Source of the DNA: Ridgeia piscesae
Lineage: Eukaryota; Annelida; Polychaeta; Sabellida; Siboglinidae
Direction of reading: 5' to 3'
Assembly: GCA_025642075.2 (NCBI GenBank)
Contig: JAODUO010000190.1
Span: 402,501-466,500 of the forward strand
Length of the DNA stretch: 64,000 nt
In this document: positions 49,209 through 58,062 of the stretch, piece by piece
How the letters are laid out: each line of letters starts with the position of its first letter
How positions within the stretch are numbered: the first letter of the stretch is position 1
Program-made: the position numbers and the translations under genes
Notes under the pieces: generated by a model
What the model saw: only the letters and a program-made list of their open reading frames with translations
What the model was told of the DNA's origin: nothing
Database searches by the model: none

Positions 49209-50126
49209 TTACATACACACTTTTTATTTATATATACACTCTAAAAAAAGATCGCCCATAAACACAGCGCAAAAATGTTCAGCAACGTAAAATAATAATC
49301 ACATAATAACAAACGCTGCGCTGTACACAAATTAAACCAAATATCTCAAATAATTACCATCAAATAATTTCGCAATTGCCTAAATTTCTACACATATCAG
49401 GATGGACGATTCGGCCCATGTAGCTCGCCAAGCAGGCCGAACTAGCGCAATTGCAAAAACAGACAATTCGGCCCAATGAGCCAATCTGTTGTTAAAAAAA
49501 CAATGTTTTAATATACAGTTAATTTTAGCTTCCAATCTGTTGTTAAAAATAATGTTTTAATGTACAGTTAATTTTTACTTAGAGTTAGTTTAATAGAAGC
49601 ATATATTACGGCTGTACAAACAGTCCCACTAACATAGGATGGATCGAGATCGATGTGGGCCGATATAGAAATGATGAATAGAAAGTTTAAAAAATGTAGA
49701 AGTCCATCTAACCTTTTACTTTTGTACACCAACATAGTATATGTAATTAGATTAGGACATGTAATTATATAAAATGAAATGGTGGGCCGAGATCGACGTG
49801 AGTCTAGCCTAGCTACGACTAGAAGAACAACTTTAACATGTGAAGATATGCAAGGTCAATTACTGTTAAATACAATGATAGAATCACCTTTAATACAAAG
49901 TTCAATGTGATGTTAGCGCGTTCCCCCCATTTATCGCCCATCGGCTTTATAGGATCGGGGTGACCTATGGGTCACGCCTCCGTTACCACTACAGCAACGT
50001 TTAGACTAGTTTCATGCACAGTGACATACGTACATCGAATAAATTCGGTATTTTGTATTTTGCTAGGGTGTGGTCAACGTCAAATCCATAGACATCATAA
50101 TCGCAAAACGACAGATAACTTGACAT
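31125..50126 (-). CDS. NT5DC1: 5'-nucleotidase domain-containing protein 1 (HAD family), 12-exon gene
   Basis: Join of 50034-50126, 47867-47958, 47274-47345, 42680-42795, 41268-41350, 40401-40485, 38515-38689, 34562-34650, 33609-33727, 32636-32773, 32199-32382 and 31125-31234 (minus strand) gives 1356 nt, 451 residues plus stop. From memory the vertebrate protein is about 455 residues. HAD motifs are all present: I is FDVDHTL (D16, D18), II is MTSS (T223), III is the lysine of NARKPGFF (K255), IV is GDSLRSD (D314, D319). Other family hallmarks are [31 protein letters not shown] and FPLDHKF near the end. The family is cytosolic and predicted to dephosphorylate nucleotides or similar substrates; the exact substrate is not established. 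The start at 50126 is chosen because the family begins a few residues before the DxD motif; an open frame continues upstream. Confidence 0.95.
31950..32065 (+). mobile_element. LINE 3' end fragment, same family as 3290-3840
   Basis: Contains agtaaccatgaccaacctca followed by cccctgacgacagggatg. This is the inverse of 3320-3375 with few differences, and similarity extends into the neighbouring A/G-rich segment. It lies in intron 11 of NT5DC1, opposite to the gene. Confidence 0.7.
32199..32382 (-). CDS. NT5DC1: NT5DC1 exon 11
   Basis: Acceptor atgctacag precedes GTG-CCA; donor is GTAAGATC. Encodes [20 protein letters not shown] and [20 protein letters not shown], matching the C-terminal family segment (WGSFF, then a basic helix). 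184 nt. Confidence 0.92.
32636..32773 (-). CDS. NT5DC1: NT5DC1 exon 10 (HAD motif IV)
   Basis: Acceptor ccttgtccag precedes GTG-CTG; donor is GTAAGTTC. Encodes [20 protein letters not shown], with the motif IV aspartates, then [10 protein letters not shown]. 138 nt, in frame at both ends. Confidence 0.94.
32930..33137. mobile_element. Short MITE-like element with agtggaac termini
   Basis: The left end agtggaacct and right end ggtgttccact are inverse. The interior repeats 'gtcacctcatta' motifs typical of pogo/Tigger-like MITEs. The target duplication is unclear. It lies in intron 9 of NT5DC1 and is followed by a (GTGC)n run to about 33185. Confidence 0.45.
33609..33727 (-). CDS. NT5DC1: NT5DC1 exon 9
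   Basis: Acceptor ctccccaacag precedes AT-GGC; donor is GTAGTGTG. Encodes [20 protein letters not shown] and ends GKKQPK, corresponding to the YSQGN...TGKPEPK stretch of the family. 119 nt, ending in phase 0. Confidence 0.92.
34562..34650 (-). CDS. NT5DC1: NT5DC1 exon 8 (HAD motif III)
   Basis: Acceptor taattgcag precedes A-AAA-GAC; donor is GTCTGTGAC. Encodes [20 protein letters not shown], with the conserved motif III lysine in ARKPGFF. 89 nt. Confidence 0.92.
34675..35153. repeat. 29/37-bp minisatellite, left part
   Basis: Unit acaccattagttgtgtcaca plus agcactgac (29 bp), with an optional extra acactgac. Higher-order blocks with gcacc and tttgtc variants recur. Interrupted at 35154 by a hAT insertion and resumes at 36840. 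Confidence 0.96.
35154..36839 (+). mobile_element. Non-autonomous hAT-type transposon, copy 1 (with nested insertion)
   Basis: Begins CATAGCTTTATCTAGAGACC and ends AAGCCCTG, flanked on both sides by the 8-bp duplication cacaccat. Both ends sit inside the minisatellite. Internal sequence matches copy 2 (58063-59318) inverted. No transposase ORF. An insertion of about 555 bp splits it at 35820, and its right terminal region is internally deleted. It lies in intron 7 of NT5DC1. Confidence 0.92.
35820..36374. mobile_element. Insertion inside hAT copy 1 (possible solo LTR)
   Basis: Absent from copy 2, where cgcgatgcc runs straight into tccacctccg. The insert has an internal direct duplication of about 85 bp (cagtagcctagttagtgttg and cagtagcatagttgatgtct) and an AATAAAG-containing region near its end, as in LTRs. 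The flanks gatgcc/gatacc match at 5 of 6 bases. Boundaries and class are uncertain. Confidence 0.5.
36840..37272. repeat. 29/37-bp minisatellite, right part
   Basis: Continuation of the array at 34675-35153 after the hAT insertion, with a distinct cattcg variant. The right part is more homogeneous, with a four-unit higher-order block repeated several times. Confidence 0.96.
37655..37815 (+). mobile_element. SINE body fragment
   Basis: Contains attgctccagttcactcagc followed by tgtatgaatgagtacctggc, a body seen in tRNA-derived SINEs of marine animals. The same body lies on the opposite strand at 37985-38050. Confidence 0.45.
37950..38168 (-). mobile_element. tRNA-derived SINE (degraded)
   Basis: On the minus strand a tRNA-like head (cagtcgctcgggcatcaaac, then box-B-like gatttcaaatcc) is followed by ccttggacaagttcat and the gctccag ... 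aatgagcacctgg body. This is the usual order in tRNA-derived SINEs. It lies in intron 7 of NT5DC1. Confidence 0.55.
38515..38689 (-). CDS. NT5DC1: NT5DC1 exon 7 (HAD motif II)
   Basis: Acceptor gtttgtag precedes AA-GAG-AAG; donor is GTTAGTTAG. Encodes [20 protein letters not shown], then [16 protein letters not shown] with the motif II Thr/Ser. 175 nt, phase 1 in and 2 out. Confidence 0.93.
38764..38930. mobile_element. Retroelement 3' end with (TAA)n / (ATTGA)n tails
   Basis: A (taa)n tract next to aaactttattt, and gaataaatcatattgaattg at the other side, resemble LINE or SINE 3' ends. No coding part is visible. Confidence 0.35.
39310..39410 (+). mobile_element. LINE/SINE 3' tail (tgtaaagcactt...gctatataaatg)
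   Basis: Contains acatgtaaagcacttttgaa and agtgctatataaatgttg, the common 3' tail shared by L2/CR1-type LINEs and their SINEs. A related tgtaaagcgctttgaac occurs at 58019. Confidence 0.5.
40112..40265. repeat. (TA)n microsatellites
   Basis: Two TA runs separated by catacaggagtg, in intron 6 of NT5DC1. Confidence 0.95.
40401..40485 (-). CDS. NT5DC1: NT5DC1 exon 6 (ends at a GC donor)
   Basis: Acceptor ctgttacag precedes GCT-AGC. Encodes [20 protein letters not shown]. No GT donor fits; the exon must end TTTGCAG before GCAAGG (a GC-AG intron). That restores the phase 1 needed by exon 7 and the expected spacing to the family FP...GRYL segment. Reading past it hits a stop four codons later. Confidence 0.85.
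41268..41350 (-). CDS. NT5DC1: NT5DC1 exon 5 (FDMP segment)
   Basis: Acceptor tgcattgcag precedes AC-CGG-TAC; donor is GTAATATAC. Encodes [20 protein letters not shown], the conserved segment after RASHGT in this family. 83 nt, ending in phase 0. A hAT-like insertion starts only 39 nt upstream of the exon in the transcript sense. Confidence 0.92.
41390..42375. mobile_element. hAT-like non-autonomous element, TIR CAGGGTTGGG
   Basis: The left end CAGGGTTGGGTCCAAATACA and right end (inverted) CAGGGTTGGGTTCAAATACA match. Subterminal caaatac/gtatttg motifs are abundant. Flanks cctgtcga and cttgccga agree at 6 of 8. A second right-end-like sequence (gtatttgaccccatgcctg) at 41818-41836 suggests that about 395 bp of other DNA was inserted or two copies fused. 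It lies in intron 4, close to the exon 5 acceptor. Confidence 0.75.
42680..42795 (-). CDS. NT5DC1: NT5DC1 exon 4 (RASHGT segment)
   Basis: Acceptor tttgtgcag precedes G-GCT-AGT-CAT-GGG. Encodes [20 protein letters not shown] and ends GRVDNIGR-like residues before a weak donor GTGGTCC (phase 1, required by exon 5; a GT three bases on would also fit). Its first roughly 27 nt, plus the acceptor, are the source of the adjoining minisatellite. Confidence 0.88.
42796..47040. repeat. Exon-derived minisatellite filling NT5DC1 intron 3
   Basis: The long unit (about 65 bp) is catatgtcagcatcactgtc, then acatgactagccctggacaa, then acatatcagcacaatatgtt and cagcat. An inner 15-bp unit (catatgtcagcatca) expands to about 20 tandem copies at 43590-43890. 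The segment gtcagcatcactgtcacatg plus actagccctgcac copies the first coding bases and acceptor of exon 4 (gtcagcatcaatgtcccatg plus actagccctgcac). Roughly 50-60 long units; not counted exactly. Confidence 0.95.
47274..47345 (-). CDS. NT5DC1: NT5DC1 exon 3
   Basis: Acceptor ttttaacag precedes C-ACG; donor is GTAAACAC. The 72-nt exon encodes [20 protein letters not shown], equivalent to the family LDLEDGNFLKL region. It is followed in the transcript by the 4.5-kb minisatellite intron. Confidence 0.92.
47540..47640 (+). mobile_element. tRNA-like SINE head, degraded
   Basis: The stretch acgagtgccagagtgttgac, then box-B-like gggtccaaatcc, resembles the head of the SINE at 60527. The body is not recognisable. 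It lies in intron 2 of NT5DC1. Confidence 0.4.
47867..47958 (-). CDS. NT5DC1: NT5DC1 exon 2
   Basis: Acceptor gtttttag precedes CTC-ATA; donor is GTACGTTG. Encodes [20 protein letters not shown], matching the family segment after motif I. 92 nt, leaving phase 2. Confidence 0.92.
48156..48439 (+). mobile_element. Short hAT-type derivative, copy 3 (284 bp)
   Basis: Begins CATAGCTTTATGTAGAGACC, shares the gtccacccgtcatttggacg subterminal region with copies 1 and 2, and ends tcctgcataaagccg. It is flanked by a perfect 8-bp duplication, tttttcaa. It lies in intron 1 of NT5DC1. Confidence 0.88.
48508..48740. repeat. (TA)n microsatellites and a local duplication
   Basis: TA runs at 48509-48556 and 48696-48740 separate two similar blocks (tttcaaccaggagataaagt at 48442 and tttcaaccagcggattaggt at 48586), indicating a local duplication of about 145 bp. 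Confidence 0.8.
48945..49127 (+). mobile_element. Truncated hAT-type derivative, copy 4
   Basis: Repeats the right half of copy 3 (tcttccaaaaccatagatgt ... gttatgccttgaaaatgagt ... tatcctgcataaagccctg) with the intact terminal CCCTG. The left end is lost, and no target duplication can be assigned. Confidence 0.7.
50034..50126 (-). CDS. NT5DC1: NT5DC1 exon 1 (HAD motif I)
   Basis: ATG at 50126, 31 codons, ending NLFD before donor GTACGTATG (phase 0). Contains [15 protein letters not shown] with both catalytic aspartates. The same frame stays open upstream to about 50426, but no family resemblance is seen there, so it is treated as 5' UTR or upstream sequence. Confidence 0.9.
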
Positions 50127-50450
50127 CGTGTTTGAGTTTGCGCTGCTCTTCGAACTGTTGCTCTTGGAGTCGGACTTTGACACTGATGCCGCCAAACTTA
50201 TTCTCATTGGCGTCGGTTGTAGTCGCAGAACGCGGCGTTGCTGCCAATGACAATGGTGGCTTTCGTATTTAAAAGGAGCCAAAAATGTATTTGGACACGG
50301 ACGATGAAAGTTGAACAAGCATAGTTCGCGCCTACTACAGTAGAAATAGTCGACAACAACGTCGTTATGGCGATTCACTTTCAGCGCTCGGAAGATAGCG
50401 CCCAGACGCGAACATAATATCGTCATCGTTTCGCTTACCGCATCCTTGTT
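50127..50450 (-). promoter_or_regulatory. Upstream region / probable 5' UTR and promoter of NT5DC1
   Basis: CpG-richer than neighbouring DNA and containing a minus-strand CCAAT (50206-50210) about 80 bp before the chosen ATG. No TATA box was recognised. The coding frame is open across this stretch, so an upstream in-frame start cannot be excluded. Confidence 0.3.
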
Positions 50451-50639
50451 GCTGTACGAGTCTAGGGCCTACTGTAACAGTAGGCCTACTCATACTCATG
50501 TGTTACTCGGTGCAGCTGCTAATTTATTTGCTTTGACGTTGTCCGATGTGCTATATATATATTATAATTTAACAAGTCATGAGAGCAGTTTGTGGCAACT
50601 ATTCATTGTGACTGCCCAGATAGAGTTCAAGACCACATT

Positions 50640-52090
50640 GACAACGTTGATTGGGTGAGCATCGTTGAGTCAACGACAACATTGGCCTAACGACAACGTT
50701 GTACAATCAACAGTTTTCAAGTGAACCGAGTAAAAACCATTTTTGCCAAAATAAATTATATAAAAAAGAAACATGCAGTTTGTTCATTGTTATAAAAGTT
50801 TTTTTTCTTCAATAAATGTCACAATGTCTTGTTTATTAAATGTTGTATGGTTACACATATAAATAGTGTTGTCGCACCTTCTATTGCACTGTTCAGATGC
50901 TTTATGTTTGAAATTATAAGGGTAAACATGATAAGTATTGTATTTCTTTTACCCTTTTTTCAACAATTTGTATTGTATGCAATGTATTTATAATGTAGTA
51001 GTATAGTTGTTGTTGAAATAAATTTCAATAAAAAAGTACTACTGTCAGTTTAATTAGTTAAGTGGCACATGTGTATGAAAATTGTATACACAGAGTCTAA
51101 GAGTATATGTATATATATATATATATATATATAAATATAAAGCATATATATATATTTATATATATGCTTATATAAATATATATATATATAATTATATATT
51201 ATATATATGTGTGTGTGTGTGTGTGTGTACCATAGATATAAATAGAACACACCAGTAGGGGAAAGATTAATGATCTAACTCTGTGGTGTGTTCAATATTG
51301 TAGACCAACGACCCTACACCAACGTAGTGCCAACGTTGCGACAATTTAATATTGGCCAAAAGGCCCAAAAGTTAAGTATATATTAAGCATGTTGCAATTA
51401 ATGTAAACAATTAATTAATTAGTTGAATTTAAATAATTAACTAAGACATTTCATAACTGAATTAAACTCTCTTTTAACGAATAATGTTATATATACACTT
51501 GCACATAACAGCAACTATTCAATGTCACAATGATATAGTATTTAAAGGAATTGATTATAGATAATTATATTTTTATATAACAACATAGAACAACATTGGG
51601 CCAATGTTGGTCATTATTAGACCACCCTAAATCAACATTGGGCCAACATTGAGCCAAATTCTAAATGAATTTTGTTTTAAAGAATATCACATGCATGTCA
51701 AGTGTGGGACAATTGACTTAAATAGTTAATTAATTAAATTACATACAATTAACTATGAAAGATCTCAGTTAGACTATTCAGACATGTAATATACTGCCTT
51801 TTACCAAAATTATTATTTAGATATGTTGACAAATAACGATAATTATTCTGTGTTAAAAGGTCAAGTATGTTTAGGAATAGTCATTTATATATCCATTTAT
51901 ATCATTATAAACCAACATTGAGCCAATGTCGGTAAAACACCCTAAACAAACCAAGTGCCAACATTGGCCCAGTATGTTGATCATATTCTAAATAATAATA
52001 AAAAAATCTAGTATACATAATACATATCAAGCATGGGGCAATTAACTTAAACAATTATTTAAATTACAATTTAATATGAAATCACTCAAT
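50640..52090. repeat. Diverged tandem repeat, period about 310 bp, with caacattggccaatgttg palindromes
   Basis: Blocks at about 51345, 51655 and 51965 share ctaaataa/ggcaattaacttaaa/attaattaaattac segments. Each carries aacattgggccaatgttgg-type palindromes at the junction (51590-51660, 51910-51975). Related motifs occur near 50660-50705 and 51305-51350. Old and substituted. Confidence 0.6.
51106..51226. repeat. (TA)n and (GT)n microsatellite
   Basis: TA-rich run with short GT segment, intergenic. Confidence 0.9.
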
Positions 52091-52365
52091 TCTGTTAACC
52101 TTGCATAATTGTTTGTTCAATTAAAGAAAATCACTGACACATGGTGACAGTTATTTGTACACTGTCACTGTCTCACATGCATAAGGTGTTTTTGAGGAAT
52201 GGAAATAGGGTATTTGTTTTTCTAAAATTCACTGGATAGTACCAAAATATCTGACAGACGTTAAAACATGGGGAACGATGAACATAGAACATACAGCACG
52301 TACATTTACGCGTGGGCATATGTATACATATATATATATATATATATACATATAATAATATATAA

Positions 52366-53000
52366 TAATATATAATAATAATAACTTTATTTTGACACCA
52401 TCAAATCCGGGACGGCTGTCCCGTTCACGGGTGTGTACATACATGTAAATTTGCGTATACTGATTAAAATAATGGTGACAGTAATAATGATAATAATATA
52501 AAGTAATGAGACACTATGATAAAAAACCGTGTAAAATTGGCTATGTATAAATTATATAATTCTTTAAAAAATGAATATTAAACATAGACATTACAAACAA
52601 AACATTAGAACCCGCTATACTGCACTGATAGTAATAAAAATAAATAAGATAAATAATATATGTATACATCGTAATAATAAATTAGCTAAAATATAATGTT
52701 CGTTGTGTGAAACTAGTTATGTGGAAAATAAAAGTGTCTTTAATTGCTTCTTGAACTGTGTAATGTTGCTGTTTTCACGTATGTTCCTTGGAAGTTTGTT
52801 CCACAGAGTGGGTCCTGCACAGGCAAATGCACGGCAGCCGAAACGTTCCAGGTTGACTCTGGGCACCTCTAGCAGTAACCCGCCTGCAGAGCGCAGCGAA
52901 CGGGGAGGTGTGTGGCGGCGTAGCAGTGCCGCAAGATACTCCGGCGTGCCATTGTATATGGCCCTGTGCACAAGTACAAGTAGTTTAAAATCGATATATT
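52366..53000 (-). mobile_element. LINE 3' fragment with (TTA)n tail
   Basis: A minus-strand frame reads LRRHTPPRSLRSAGGLLLEV, then RAFACAGPTLWNKLPRNIRE and FKKQLKTLLF before the stop. This is the standard C terminus of CR1/L2-like reverse transcriptase ORFs. The 3' UTR ends in aataaagttattattattat. 5'-truncated near 53000. Confidence 0.8.
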
Positions 53001-53049
53001 GACATCATATAATCATCACTGCAAAAATTGCAATGTAACCAATGTAGCA

Positions 53050-53080
<31 letters not shown>

Positions 53081-53389
53081 CACATATATGTTATGTTAAA
53101 ATTTTGTCGCCTCTCATTCAATCAATACTTCTGCGCTGATAGACAAGATGGGGGCTCTTAATTGTCGCCTTGATTGAAACATGCCCCTAACATCTATAAT
53201 TATATATACCTTTCATTTATCCAGACTCAAAAATCAAACTACACTAAAAGTAGTGCACTTCCTTTCCTTGGTGTTGGGGCTAATCCAATTTCAAAACACA
53301 AATTAAATGATTGGAGGCTTTGGAGCTCTGCTATCCCCCCCCCCGTTTCCTGTGTATGTATGTGCTATCATATAACGTACATCACGTAT

Positions 53390-54600
53390 TCTTACAGGTT
53401 CTTACAGGTCCTTTTCTGGCTAGTATTAGGCATTCCTGCCTCTTGTGCCAGCTCTGTCTTGAGCATTGTTTTGAGACTGTGCGCATGCGTCTAAAGGTGA
53501 CACAGTCCATAGTAGAGGTGGTGCAGTAAAATCATTTTTATAGGATGATTTTTCCATAGTTTATCAATTCTTACTTCAAATGATTGGACTGATGGAGCAT
53601 CTACCACAGACTGTGGCAGACTATTCCATACATCAGTTGATCGGTATATAAATGAATTTTTTCGGATGTTTAATCGACATCTTTCTTTAAATATTTTGAG
53701 GTTGTGCCCCCTCGTTATTGAATCATTTTCCCTTAATGTAACAAAATTTGATGTAACAGAAGATTCATATTTCCCAGTAAATATTTTTTACATTTCTATC
53801 ATGTCTCCCCTAAGACGATGGTATGAAAGAGTTGGTAGGTTTAATCTTTTTAGGCGTTCTTTATAATCAAGTTCTTTATATCCAGGAATTAATTTAGTTG
53901 CTCGACGCTGAACATTTTCAAGTGCTATTATGTGCTTCATTAAATACGGACTCCATACCTGGTTTGCATACTCAATATATGGTCGGACAAGAGACTTAAA
54001 AACCGTAGAAAAACACTTGCCATCTAGGTATTCAAAAGTGCGTCAAATTATCCCCATCATAGAATTGGCTTTATTAATTTTTTCTGACATGTGCCTCAAA
54101 GTTAAGTGATGAGTCAAAAGTTACTCCAATATCCTGACTGTTTCTGCTTTATTAATTGTTTTCTGATCTTTACCCATTGTGTATCCATCATTTCTTATGG
54201 AGGAACGTCCAATTCTCATGTTGCAACATTTATTAGGATGAAATTTCAATAGTGATGTATCTGACCATTTTTCGGCTGAGGTGAGATCTTTTTGTAGGTT
54301 GTTGCAGTTCACTTCATTATAAATAGGGTTAAAAAGTTTCATATCATCTGCAAATAAGAAAATATGAGAATATTTTATAAAGTCAGGTAAATCGTCTATG
54401 AAGATAACAAAAAGAAGAGGGCCGATCACGGATCCTTGTAGTATTCCACTGATCACCTCCTGCCAGTTAGAAAATATGTTTTTAATCCGTACTCTTTGTT
54501 TTCTATGTGCAAGTAGATCTATAATCCAGTTAATTATGTTACCCTTTATTCCATGCATAGCTCTGGATTTGTTTAATAAGTAAATACGTAAATGTATCCT
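53390..54600 (-). mobile_element. LINE fragment with RT domain (FADD motif)
   Basis: Minus strand 54121-54600 encodes IKGNIINWIIDLLAHRKQRV, then GILQGSVIGPLLFVIFIDDL and SHIFLFADDMKLF, the RT active-site region. The downstream frame, interrupted by stops and frameshifts, continues LPTLSYHRLRGDMIE and STDVWNSLPQSVVDAPSVQS. Jockey/CR1-group non-LTR element, 5'-truncated and inactive. Confidence 0.85.
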
Positions 54601-54604
54601 TGTA

Positions 54605-55480
54605 CATGCGCACATCCATTTGTAGCAGTGTGCTATCATTACATTATTATATATATACGCAAATGTAATGTAAAGCCATGATTATCACACTTTGATCCTA
54701 CTAACTGAATATAAAATAGTTTCCAATACTCTGTCTCTTGATTTTCTCTTGCGCCTATTTTCGCGCGAAGATGCTTGCGCTTGCGCCATCCTTTTTCTAA
54801 AGGCCTTTTTCACATGAAATTAGTGACCTTGACCTTGTAAATTGCGCAAAAATCCCATTAAACCACACAAGCTCGTAAATAGCATATTTTAACATCGAAC
54901 TATTACCCGTATAGCATACATGATTTTGTTATTAAGTTCCATGTTACAACAGTTTATTGTATTCTTAAGTTCAGATTGCTTTGACGGTATAACATTTAGT
55001 GGGCGGGGAATTGTGGGATAATTTCGTGCAGCCATCTTGTCTTGTGTTTGTGCCGTCCTGTGTGTTTGTCGTTGCCCGAAATATAGGTAAATATTGTGCA
55101 TGCCTTCATTACTTCCTTTGTAATATTACACCAGGGAGTAGTAGGATGGTTTATATACATCCTCATCTGTAAAGCCGTGGTATATGCACGGTTAATTGCC
55201 GTGTACATATAAGTATTCATAGACCTCTGGTCGAAATTCCACTGTGTCAGTAACTCGGTATGTGTATTGACAGTCAGAAAGGCTTCCTCACCGTAATTGA
55301 CCGGTCTACCTATCACTATAAAATGCATGTGCACACCACCAAGGCTTATCATAAGTAACTTGGCTCGATCTAGTGTCTTGGCAAAATATCATGAAAGTGG
55401 GAAATTGTGAATGTGCCCTCCCAACTTAATTTGAATAGCAACAGAGCAATGTTAAATGTAAAAAAACGGCCATGTAAAAA
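54605..55480. other. Unannotated intergenic sequence
   Basis: The open frame at 54996-55352 (minus) shows no recognisable domain; treated as chance. Confidence 0.35.
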
Positions 55481-55484
55481 TGGT

Positions 55485-56085
55485 GTCGTACTCCGAGTCG
55501 ATTCGTAGTCTACGAGACGTAGACAAATACCCGACTTCTACTCTAGGCAATAATTTAACAAAGTGTATTAGTATGTACTCTAGTCTAGAGTAGATAAAAA
55601 TTCAGACTCATTAACTCTGCTGATTAATCACGTAGACATACACAATTCGGACCCACCTCAATTTTGCCGTTATAACTATCATTGCCAACATTTGATACTT
55701 CATTTTGTTAATTTAATCATTCAACATCATCTCACGCATTAGCAGACTTTTATAGTGAAAAAGACGGTGTGGTCAGCATATAAACACAAACTGTTTATCG
55801 CTCAGTCATTCAATGTGCGTGGCGCAGTAACAAATGGTGGCAGCGCTTGTGGCGGCACAAATTGGAGCGCTTTTCAGTCTCAAAATGCAGATGCTGATTG
55901 ATTAGGGCTACAATTATATTTAGTGTGAGATATCCAATGTAGGCAAATATACAGCTATAATGGCACATTTGAGCTGGGTCCGAATTCTACACAAGTGCCT
56001 AGACTGTCTAGCCTAGGCAAGACCAATATACAGAGTACTATACACTCTTAGAGTCTCGACTCTCAGACTCTTGATTACAGCAGGT
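55485..56085. mobile_element. Possible long-inverted-arm element
   Basis: The left arm contains aattcggacccacctcaatt (55645-55665), and the right arm its inverse aatttgagctgggtccgaat-like sequence (55964-55988). Flanking gactc/gagtc-rich sequence lies on both outer sides. Imperfect, with ends not defined. Confidence 0.4.
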
Positions 56086-56302
56086 ATGCTAGTCATGTCA
56101 GAGACCATGTTTTAACATACCATTTAGTCTAGAAATCCATTTATGCAAGCCTTCAATTGCAGCTTTCAAGGCAAGCAGTGCTCTACAATAGGCCGAGTAG
56201 ATGCCCAGGTCAGGCTGTGAAACTTGTAATAGGGCACGGCACGCAAGTCTCATCTCACAATATGCTGCCATATTTTGCCATTTTCATTCATGATCCAGTT
56301 CT

Positions 56303-56764
56303 AGTAATAATAATAATAAACATTATTTATTCACGATAGTCTTTTCAAATATACATTGTGGTCCCAAGAGTCGTGATTGCTAATGAAACTGTACATAGAA
56401 CATAACTTGATATACTAAACAATTGACTAGTTTACCTAATACATTGCGTAATGAGCACTGTAAAAATATATAGTGAATAAATAATAACTTCCATTGTCAG
56501 TTTTATAGGTTTCCAGTCAATAAAAACTTATCTAAAGGGTAGTCCTGAACTACTCTGCAGAGAAGTAGTTATTTTCAAATTGTTTGCGTATTACAGTAAT
56601 TTTAACTTTGAATATGCTTTCAGGCAACGAGTTTGGAACCAGATTTATATAGTCTGGCTAACTATTGATCGAGATGGGGCTGAAAAAAGAATGATGTGTC
56701 TTTTTTCGAACATTATTTATAATCTGGGCTATAATCATTGCATGTCGGTCTAACCATATACTAG
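56303..56764 (-). mobile_element. Possible LINE 3' fragment with (TTA)n tail
   Basis: Minus-strand frame VRKKTHHSFFSPISINS, then PDYINLVPNSLPESIFKVKI resembles the C terminus of RT ORFs (FSxRxxxxxNSLPxxx). A (taa)n tract at 56308-56323 is on the 3' side. Confidence 0.45.
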
Positions 56765-56766
56765 TA

Positions 56767-57984
56767 CAGTCGCGACTCGCTATAACGCGAATCGGCTATA
56801 ACGCGGTCGGTCGTGGACCCCGAATTTCTGCCGCCAGGGGGGAAATGGGTGCTACAGCTAACAATAACGCTGTAATTAACTGTCACTTATTTTTATGAAG
56901 TCCTCATGTTTGTCTTGTACAGGTGTATCTAGAAACAATTTATTGATATTAAGAAATTTAACACAGAAGTAAAACTGCGTTGCTGAGTTCGTTGTGCCCC
57001 TGGCTTCTGCTCTGCCGTCGGCTTCGCGGCACCAATCCAATCGTTTTTCAAACCGATCTATTGTGTAACCAACGCTTGGTTTGTGTGGTAATTTCTTAAG
57101 TGTTTGTTTAAAACGTTACCAATTCCTTTGATTGCATTTAATTAACTTTAGGCACAGTCAATTTGGTACAAAGTCCTGTTTGTTTGCGCCGATATCAATC
57201 GGGTTTGTCTCCTGCCAGTTCGCTGTGGCTTCGGCGAAGGTGCCCGTTCACTGTGGCTTCCGCGAACGAGCGCCTTCGTCGGCTTGTAAATGGCAATTAA
57301 ATTGCTTACGAATCGGGCGGTGACCAAAAATAATTATGGTACTGAAATGGCAGGCTAAAGTTATGTTTTCTTCATTACGTATACGAAAAAACATTTACTT
57401 GTGCGCAAATATACGAATTCGTCAACTGCGTATGAACCGCAGTAGCCTCGAACCACCGTGAATTGCATTATAAATCGGCACGGTAAATGTGCGATCTAAA
57501 TTTATATTTTGGGATTGATTAAAAGATGAAATTAAGCCAACAGTGAGCGCAATTAGTATAAGTATTAATATTTGACCGACTTCGGCAACATGTCAAATCA
57601 TTTGTGCGTTTCGGCTGCTGAGTTCAAGGTTATTTTAGACCGCGACCGCGTACTGTGTTATCGCTCCGCCTCAGTTCGCATCGCCAGACGAGGCGCGTTG
57701 GCTCTGAATTTATTTCAAAACTGTACACCATTCGCAAGATTGACTCAGTTCAACGTTCGACAGTGTATATTATTTTAACATAATACACATTTACGTTGGT
57801 TTCAATGTCAGTTAGTTTTATAAATCACGCATACACCGTGCAACCAGCACATTGGCTTTGGTTGCTGTTGTAGCGTTTTGGTGGTGGTGGCGCCCCTGGC
57901 GGAATATAATCTATAACGCGCCTCGTTTACAACGCGGTTCCATTTCGTGGACCCCAACTACCGCGTTATAACGAGGCGCGACTG
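56767..57984. mobile_element. pogo/Tigger-like non-autonomous DNA transposon, 1218 bp
   Basis: Terminal inverted repeats start CAGTCGCGACTCGCTATAAC on the left and CAGTCGCGCCTCGTTATAAC on the right (inverted), extending about 85 bp with ggtccacg and ccgccagggg blocks. A TA duplication flanks both ends (56765-56766, 57985-57986). Internal frames show no transposase, so it depends on another element. Confidence 0.88.
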
Positions 57985-58062
57985 TATTGAGTTTGACATA
58001 AATGCTTATTCTTTTAAAGTGTAAAGCGCTTTGAACATTCCTATTGACTTGATGCTACACAC

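Noticed and set aside
50127..50426. In-frame N-terminal extension of NT5DC1 by 100 residues
   Set aside because: Low-complexity serine-rich tail with no family similarity; the family starts a few residues before the DxD motif. Not excluded absolutely.
54121..54639. Functional reverse transcriptase gene
   Set aside because: Only part of an RT domain, continued downstream through stops and frameshifts; a dead LINE copy.
54996..55352. 118-residue minus-strand open frame
   Set aside because: No recognisable domain, splice sites or repeat-related similarity; AT-rich context compatible with chance.
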